Below are positions 59,989 to 64,000 of a stretch of 64,000 nucleotides of DNA, piece after piece; positions within the stretch are counted from its first letter, which is position 1; each line of letters opens with the position of its first letter. Where the stretch lies: the NCBI GenBank assembly GCA_021298015.1, contig JAJTGY010000011.1:36020-100019 (forward strand), written 5' to 3'. Position numbers and translations under genes: made by a program. The stretch comes from Flammeovirgaceae bacterium (GTDB lineage: Bacteria > Bacteroidota > Bacteroidia > Cytophagales > Cyclobacteriaceae). The notes beneath the pieces are model-generated. The model was not told the origin of the DNA and ran no database searches. It saw only the letters and a program-made list of their open reading frames with translations.

Positions 59989-61395
59989 TCACCCACCTTG
60001 GGCTGTTTGCAACGTGCGCATTGCCTTTTCAAATGATTTTACAGAGACCGCCACGTCTTCTTCTGTGGTTGCCCATGAACACACGCTGATGCGAATCACT
60101 CTTCGACCCCGCCAACTCGAGCCACCCACCCAACATACGCGTTGCTCTTGTACACCTTGCAGCAAACGCTCGGTCATTTCATCCGAATCCGCCGCCACTA
60201 CCACCTGGTTAAACACCACGTCATTCAAAATTGAAATTCCCGGCACTGCGGCAAGGCCACGGGCAAACTGGCGGGCACGCTCGTGCAAGGTGGTAACCAA
60301 CTCATCTATGCCAGCCTCTCCAAGGTATTTCATCACCGCCCACAACTCCAGAATGCGTGCTCTGCGCGACATGTCAGGCGTAAAAAACATTCCATCGCGT
60401 TGAGCTCCGGTTACCAGATAGCCTCCCTGCATGTGTAAAGCGCCCCGCAAGGCTTCCGCATCCCGGCACAACACCATACCACAGTCGTAGGGCGTGTTCA
60501 ATGTCTTATGGCCATCCACTGCCCACGAATGCGCAAAGCCGATGCCGTCCGTTAAGTAAGAGAGTTTTTGAGCGGCTGCTGCCCACAAGCCGAAGGCTCC
60601 ATCGATATGGACCCACGCCCCGGCTTTTTCGGCCCGGGCTGCCATCGCACGGAAGTCATCAAAGGAACCGCTGTTAACATTGCCAGCCTGAAGAATCAAC
60701 AGCGTACGTTCATCCGGTTCGGGTAAAAGTTCCGGACGAAGACGTCCTTGATCATCGGTATCGACATAGGTAATCGAGTCGACACCAAAGCCCAGCAAGC
60801 TTATGGCCTTGAGCACGGTTGAATGAGCCTCTCGACCAGTTACAATTTTGAGTGAAGGTGCGTTTACGAGTCCCCTCCGCGCTACCTCCCAGCCCAAGTT
60901 TTGGTAGAGGCGAAAGCGCCCGGCTGCCAGGCCGAAAAGGTTTGCCGCTGACGAGCCGGTCACAAAACCCGCCACGGTTGAATCGGGCAGCCGAAAGATT
61001 TGCTTCAACCACTTCTCGACTACGCCTTCGAGTTTGGCAGCGATGGGGGACATCACCTGCATAGCCGTGCCCTGATCCCAAAACGTGCCCAGCAGTTTAG
61101 CTCCTATGCCGGCCGGAAGCGCTCCGCCCGTAACAAATCCAAAGTAACGGCCACCTGCGGAGGTTACGGTAGCCGGTGCACCCACCTGGTGAAGTTGATG
61201 TAGAATGGTTTTGGCCGGAGCAGCATGAACCGGGAGCGGTTCGTCAAAGACGCTGAGTTGCTCAAGCGCTTCTGCCGTAGGATACACGTGGCGTTGTCGC
61301 GCTTCACGCAGATACGCAACACCTTGGTGCACCAACTCCTGGAACAACTCCGTATTGAGCTGATCCTCCATCAGTCGTTTTTGGAGTTCCGTCAT
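59989..61395 (-). CDS. PLP-dependent group II decarboxylase
   Basis: 468 residues from ATG 61395. Group II (aromatic-L-amino-acid/glutamate type) features: TSAGGRYFGFVTGGALPAGI, SPIAAKLEGVVEKWLKQIFR, VTGSSAANLFGLAAGR, WVHIDGAFGLWAAAAQKL (PLP-binding Asp) and the Schiff-base Lys in WAVDGHKTLNTPYDCGMVLC. It probably decarboxylates an amino acid; which one cannot be read from sequence. It starts 1 nt after the PhzF gene and is third in a transporter-PhzF-decarboxylase operon. Confidence 0.88.
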   Translation of the reverse strand: MTELQKRLMEDQLNTELFQELVHQGVAYLREARQRHVYPTAEALEQLSVFDEPLPVHAAPAKTILHQLHQVGAPATVTSAGGRYFGFVTGGALPAGIGAKLLGTFWDQGTAMQVMSPIAAKLEGVVEKWLKQIFRLPDSTVAGFVTGSSAANLFGLAAGRFRLYQNLGWEVARRGLVNAPSLKIVTGREAHSTVLKAISLLGFGVDSITYVDTDDQGRLRPELLPEPDERTLLILQAGNVNSGSFDDFRAMAARAEKAGAWVHIDGAFGLWAAAAQKLSYLTDGIGFAHSWAVDGHKTLNTPYDCGMVLCRDAEALRGALHMQGGYLVTGAQRDGMFFTPDMSRRARILELWAVMKYLGEAGIDELVTTLHERARQFARGLAAVPGISILNDVVFNQVVVAADSDEMTERLLQGVQEQRVCWVGGSSWRGRRVIRISVCSWATTEEDVAVSVKSFEKAMRTLQTAQGG

Positions 61396-61396
61396 G

Positions 61397-62179
61397 TTAG
61401 AGAAATATTTCGCCCATCGAGAACAAACGTGCCTGGCCGCTAATCGCAACCCGGTTGCCCCGTAACTGGCACCGAAGCTCGCCACCGCGTGCTGAAAGTT
61501 GGCGCGCTTCGAAGGAGTTTTTTCCCAACACCCCCGCCCAATAGGGTACCAGCACCGTGTGGGCGTAGCCGGTAACCGGATCTTCGTTGATGCCCGCTTT
61601 CGGAATAAAAAACCGGGAGACAAAGTCAACCGTATTGCCGGGTGCAGTAATGATCACCGCCCGGGCATCCAGGCGGAGAATGGCGCTGATATCTGCACGG
61701 GCGTCAGCAATCTGATCCTCGCTGGCGAATACGAGCAGATAATCTTCCTTGCCGCGAAAGGCTTGGACAGGTTGATGAGCAAAGCAATTCCGGAATTTTG
61801 CGAGATCATTTTCAGGTTTTACCGGGTGCACCGGAAAATCAAGTGTGAGCCAATCGCCTTCCTTCTTTACACCCAACAAACCGCTGCGCGATTGAAATTG
61901 GATTTCATTTTCTGGATAGCCTTCGTGATGAAACATCACATAAGCGGTGGCCAGCGTGGCGTGGCCGCAAAGATCTACCTCCAGCGCGGGAGTAAACCAC
62001 CGTATACGGTAACCCGTGTCCTCCTTCACGTAGAAGGCGGTTTCCGAGAGGTTGTTTTCCATCGCGATGTTTTGCATCACGGTGTCCGGCAGCCACTGCG
62101 TAAGCGGGCAAACTATAGCAGGGTTGCCGGCAAAAATCCGATTGGTGAATGCGTCAACCTGATAGCGTTTGATAGTCAT
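61397..62179 (-). CDS. PhzF family isomerase/epimerase
   Basis: 260 residues from ATG 62179. PhzF features: IKRYQVDAFTNRIFAGNPAI, catalytic Glu in MENNLSETAFYV near residue 45, IRWFTPALEVDLCGHATLAT and INEDPVTGYAHTVLVPYWAG. The fold is like diaminopimelate epimerase. In phenazine synthesis PhzF isomerises an intermediate, but most members have unknown substrates. There is no phenazine gene here. It is 13 nt after the transporter gene and 1 nt before the decarboxylase. Confidence 0.93.
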   Translation of the reverse strand: MTIKRYQVDAFTNRIFAGNPAIVCPLTQWLPDTVMQNIAMENNLSETAFYVKEDTGYRIRWFTPALEVDLCGHATLATAYVMFHHEGYPENEIQFQSRSGLLGVKKEGDWLTLDFPVHPVKPENDLAKFRNCFAHQPVQAFRGKEDYLLVFASEDQIADARADISAILRLDARAVIITAPGNTVDFVSRFFIPKAGINEDPVTGYAHTVLVPYWAGVLGKNSFEARQLSARGGELRCQLRGNRVAISGQARLFSMGEIFL

Positions 62180-62192
62180 AGCGTAAGGGTAT

Positions 62193-63122
62193 TCAAGTGG
62201 AAGTTGACATGGTTTTGCGCACGGACTGGTGTTGGTAACCCCTGTTGACGACATAAATCCCGACCAGCGTAAGGGCAATCGCTATGGCCATGCGTAAGTT
62301 TAATTTTTCGTCAAGGATCAGCCATCCGAGTACCACCGCCACAATGGGGTTGATGTAGGCGTAAAGCGAGACGAGCGTCATCGGCAGATGTTTGATTGCA
62401 TACGCGTAGCAGGCGTAAGCCGCTACCGAGCCGATGAGCGCCATGTATAACAGGGCATAGATGAGCGATGGGGTCCAGGTGATGCCCGAATAATCATCGA
62501 ATATCAGGGTGAGCGGGATGATGAAAAGCATACCAAACGTCATTTGCAATCCGGCATTGAGAAACGGGTTGCCTGCGGTATTCTTCTCTTTCATCCACAC
62601 GCTGCCGATCGCCCATGACAGGTTGGCCAGAAAGGTGACCACAATGCCTGCCGTATAGTTATTGTCTGAGAGCTCGGTCAGGTGCTCACCGAAAATCATC
62701 ACAATGCCCGTGATGCCGGCTGCCAGGCCCGTTAGAATGATCCAATTCGGTTGTTCATCTTTGGTAACCAGCACGTTGATCAGCATCGTCCAAATGGGCA
62801 TGCACGAGCAGATAATGGCTGCCAATCCGCTGGATATGTATACCTCGGCCCACCCCACCACGGTGATGCCGAGTGTAACCATGAAGAAGCCCGCTATGGC
62901 CTGATTGACTAAAGTGGCACGATCCGGTAAACGGGCCTTGCCCAGGGTGAGCATGAAGCCCAGTAGGAGCGGTCCGGCAATGAGAAAACGAAGAAGGGAA
63001 AAAAGAAAAGGCGGAAACTGAGTTACCCCAATCCGCAAACCCAGGTAGGTGGTGCCCCAAATGATGCACACCGCAGCCAATGCCAGGTAAGCCAACAACG
63101 GGGACGAGGATTTATTCGTCAT
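62193..63122 (-). CDS. EamA-family (DMT superfamily) transporter
   Basis: 309 residues with ten predicted helices in two EamA repeats: AYLALAAVCIIWGTTYLGLR ... ISSGLAAIICSCMPIWTMLI, and FLANLSWAIGSVWMKEKNTA ... VSLYAYINPIVAVVLGWLIL. Such proteins often export amino acids or metabolites. The downstream PhzF and decarboxylase suggest an amino-acid-derived substrate. A one-mismatch -7 (AATCTTTG, 63128-63135, minus) is 5 nt before the ATG. Confidence 0.93.
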   Translation of the reverse strand: MTNKSSSPLLAYLALAAVCIIWGTTYLGLRIGVTQFPPFLFSLLRFLIAGPLLLGFMLTLGKARLPDRATLVNQAIAGFFMVTLGITVVGWAEVYISSGLAAIICSCMPIWTMLINVLVTKDEQPNWIILTGLAAGITGIVMIFGEHLTELSDNNYTAGIVVTFLANLSWAIGSVWMKEKNTAGNPFLNAGLQMTFGMLFIIPLTLIFDDYSGITWTPSLIYALLYMALIGSVAAYACYAYAIKHLPMTLVSLYAYINPIVAVVLGWLILDEKLNLRMAIAIALTLVGIYVVNRGYQHQSVRKTMSTST

Positions 63123-63216
63123 GCTCGCAAAGATTCCGGTTTTTTAACGAAATGTGATCCTCAACGGTTCGATTAGCGATAAATTCATAAAACTTTCTGC
63201 CCGTCCGGACTGTTGC

Positions 63217-63224
63217 TATATTTA
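63217..63224 (+). promoter_or_regulatory. Degenerate -7 element TATATTTA for sodA
   Basis: One mismatch to TAnnTTTG, with TTTC about 20 nt upstream (63194-63197) as a possible -33. The sodA ATG is at 63249. The in-frame start at 63213 would lie over this element. Confidence 0.35.
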
Positions 63225-63248
63225 CCAACCAAAACAAGTAGTAGCTAT

Positions 63249-63851
63249 ATGCCATTTACATTACCCGCACTTCCCTACGCATTCAATGCGCTGGAACCTC
63301 ATATCGATGCGCGCACCATGGAAATTCATCATGGAAAGCATCACAACGCCTATGTTACCAACCTGAACAATGCGGTGGCCGGCAAACCGGAGGAGAGCCT
63401 CTCCATTGAAGAGATCTGCAAAAATATTTCGAAATACCCGGTGGCCGTTCGCAATAACGGGGGTGGGCACTACAACCACAGTTTGTTCTGGCAGATTATG
63501 GGCCCGAATGCCGGTGGTGCGCCAGGCGGTGCGCTGGCCGATGCCATCAATGCCGCGTTCGGAAGTTTTGACGAGTTTAAGACCAAGTTTAATGCAGCCG
63601 CGACCGGCCGATTCGGTTCAGGCTGGGCATGGTTGATCAAGGACAGCAGTGGCAAGTTGGCCATCACCAGTACACCTAACCAGGACAATCCGCTAATGGA
63701 TGTTGCCGAAGTTAAAGGCACCCCCTTGCTTGGGCTGGATGTTTGGGAGCATGCGTACTATTTGAATTACCAAAACCGCAGACCCGACTATTGCGCGGCC
63801 TGGTGGAACGTGGTGAACTGGAATGAAGTGGCGAAGCTGTTTTCGAAGTAA
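63249..63851 (+). CDS. sodA: Superoxide dismutase, Mn type
   Basis: 200 residues from ATG 63249. Metal ligands: His in [20 protein letters not shown], His in [16 protein letters not shown], and Asp/His in [20 protein letters not shown]. The Gly in NNGGGHYNH and Gln in TPNQDNPLM are typical of Mn rather than Fe enzymes, though cambialistic use is possible. It converts superoxide to hydrogen peroxide and oxygen in the cytosol; no signal peptide. Single gene, ended by the terminator at 63885. Confidence 0.96.
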   Translation: MPFTLPALPYAFNALEPHIDARTMEIHHGKHHNAYVTNLNNAVAGKPEESLSIEEICKNISKYPVAVRNNGGGHYNHSLFWQIMGPNAGGAPGGALADAINAAFGSFDEFKTKFNAAATGRFGSGWAWLIKDSSGKLAITSTPNQDNPLMDVAEVKGTPLLGLDVWEHAYYLNYQNRRPDYCAAWWNVVNWNEVAKLFSK

Positions 63852-63884
63852 TTTTAAGCTGCAGCTGCCGGTAACAAAAAAACC

Positions 63885-63908
63885 AAAGCCACCGAAAGGT
63901 GGCTTTTT
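63885..63908 (+). terminator. Intrinsic terminator of sodA
   Basis: AAAGCCACC (63885-63893), GAAA tetraloop, GGTGGCTTT (63898-63906), then TT. A perfect 9-bp stem with a T-run of five (63904-63908). The A-run upstream (63876-63882) could make it act in both directions. The group II intron begins 4 nt after the T-run. Confidence 0.92.
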
Positions 63909-63912
63909 GTTT

Positions 63913-64000
63913 GTGCGTCAGGCATGTTTACTGGCTATAGGGTGCAAGTCCCGAATGAGTGCTGAAGTGCATATCATTAGCTAAGAGCAAGGGTGTCGCG
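63913..64000 (+). mobile_element. 5' end of a group II intron, class C-like (continues beyond window)
   Basis: It starts GTGCG, fitting the group II 5' consensus GUGYG. Domain I blocks match by memory the Oceanobacillus iheyensis group IIC intron: GGCATG, then CTATAGGGTG, AGTCCCGAA, GAAGT, ATTAGCTAA and GCAAGGGTGTC in the same order and spacing. It lies directly behind the sodA terminator hairpin, the usual target of class C introns. The reverse transcriptase gene and domains V-VI would be beyond 64000. Confidence 0.8.

Noticed and set aside
1..64000. CRISPR arrays, tRNA or rRNA genes
   Set aside because: No regularly spaced repeats, no cloverleaf-like sequences with CCA-proximal features, and no conserved rRNA blocks were seen by reading; not computed.

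Overview
The window reads as chromosomal DNA of a Bacteroidota bacterium, most likely of the order Cytophagales. This rests on a type IX secretion sorting domain, DUF3078, DUF3127 and DUF4197 proteins, a HmuY/TonB heme locus, the long Bacteroidota type of amidophosphoribosyltransferase, and many promoters with the Bacteroidota -7 element TAnnTTTG placed very close to start codons. No rRNA, tRNA or CRISPR array was recognised.

Layout. 1-5 kb: the 3' part of a large T9SS-secreted surface protein, a DUF4197 lipoprotein, a 48-residue membrane protein and PaaN. 5-9.5 kb (minus): a MutA-MutB fused methylmalonyl-CoA mutase followed after 1 nt by a GH32 lipoprotein. 9.7-17.4 kb: dnaA, an HtrA-type protease (minus), then a coupled run GH3-family enzyme, MntA antitoxin, HepT toxin, dxr, rseP. 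17.4-25.4 kb (mostly minus): pyrR-pyrB, two overlapping paralogous secreted proteins of unknown function behind an EVE-domain protein, a family 9 glycosyltransferase (plus), and a PurF-like enzyme. 25.4-31.7 kb (minus): nuoIJKLMN, the membrane-arm half of complex I without nuoA-H. 31.7-37.6 kb (plus): O-methyltransferase, LysM lytic transglycosylase, single-domain response regulator, DUF3078 protein, GNAT enzyme, HerA-like ATPase. 37.6-42.3 kb: a heme-uptake region with an AraC regulator, TonB receptor, HmuY-like lipoprotein and an IsdG-type heme monooxygenase, with FUR-like 7-1-7 palindromes beside the latter. 42.4-46.7 kb: HGSNAT-like acyltransferase, a barrel protein, a leucine-rich-repeat protein, an SPFH lipoprotein with an in-frame upstream extension, and small membrane proteins. 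46.8-51.4 kb (minus): dnaX split by an A10 run, a class V aminotransferase and an M20 hydrolase. 51.5-57.1 kb: a MazF/PemK toxin module, family 2 glycosyltransferase, bestrophin-like protein, aspS (minus), a small secreted protein, tadA and DUF3127. 57.1-63.1 kb (minus): small proteins, ilvE with a flavin-type oxidoreductase, and a transporter-PhzF-decarboxylase operon. 63.2-64 kb: sodA, its terminator and the 5' end of a group II intron running off the window.

Most notable. (1) In dnaX a perfect 9-bp hairpin abuts A10 at the gamma/tau boundary. The zero frame stops at once, and one inserted A (or a -1 ribosomal shift) opens the tau tail. This is the arrangement expected for stem-loop-driven transcriptional slippage. 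(2) A group IIC-like intron starts a few bases after the sodA terminator hairpin, the known target type of that class. (3) A HepT/MntA toxin-antitoxin pair is built into an essential operon, with 4-nt stop/start overlaps at both outer edges. (4) A 17-nt perfect inverted repeat carries two FUR-like sites at the heme monooxygenase gene. All family names come from reading the protein sequences; no database search was possible.
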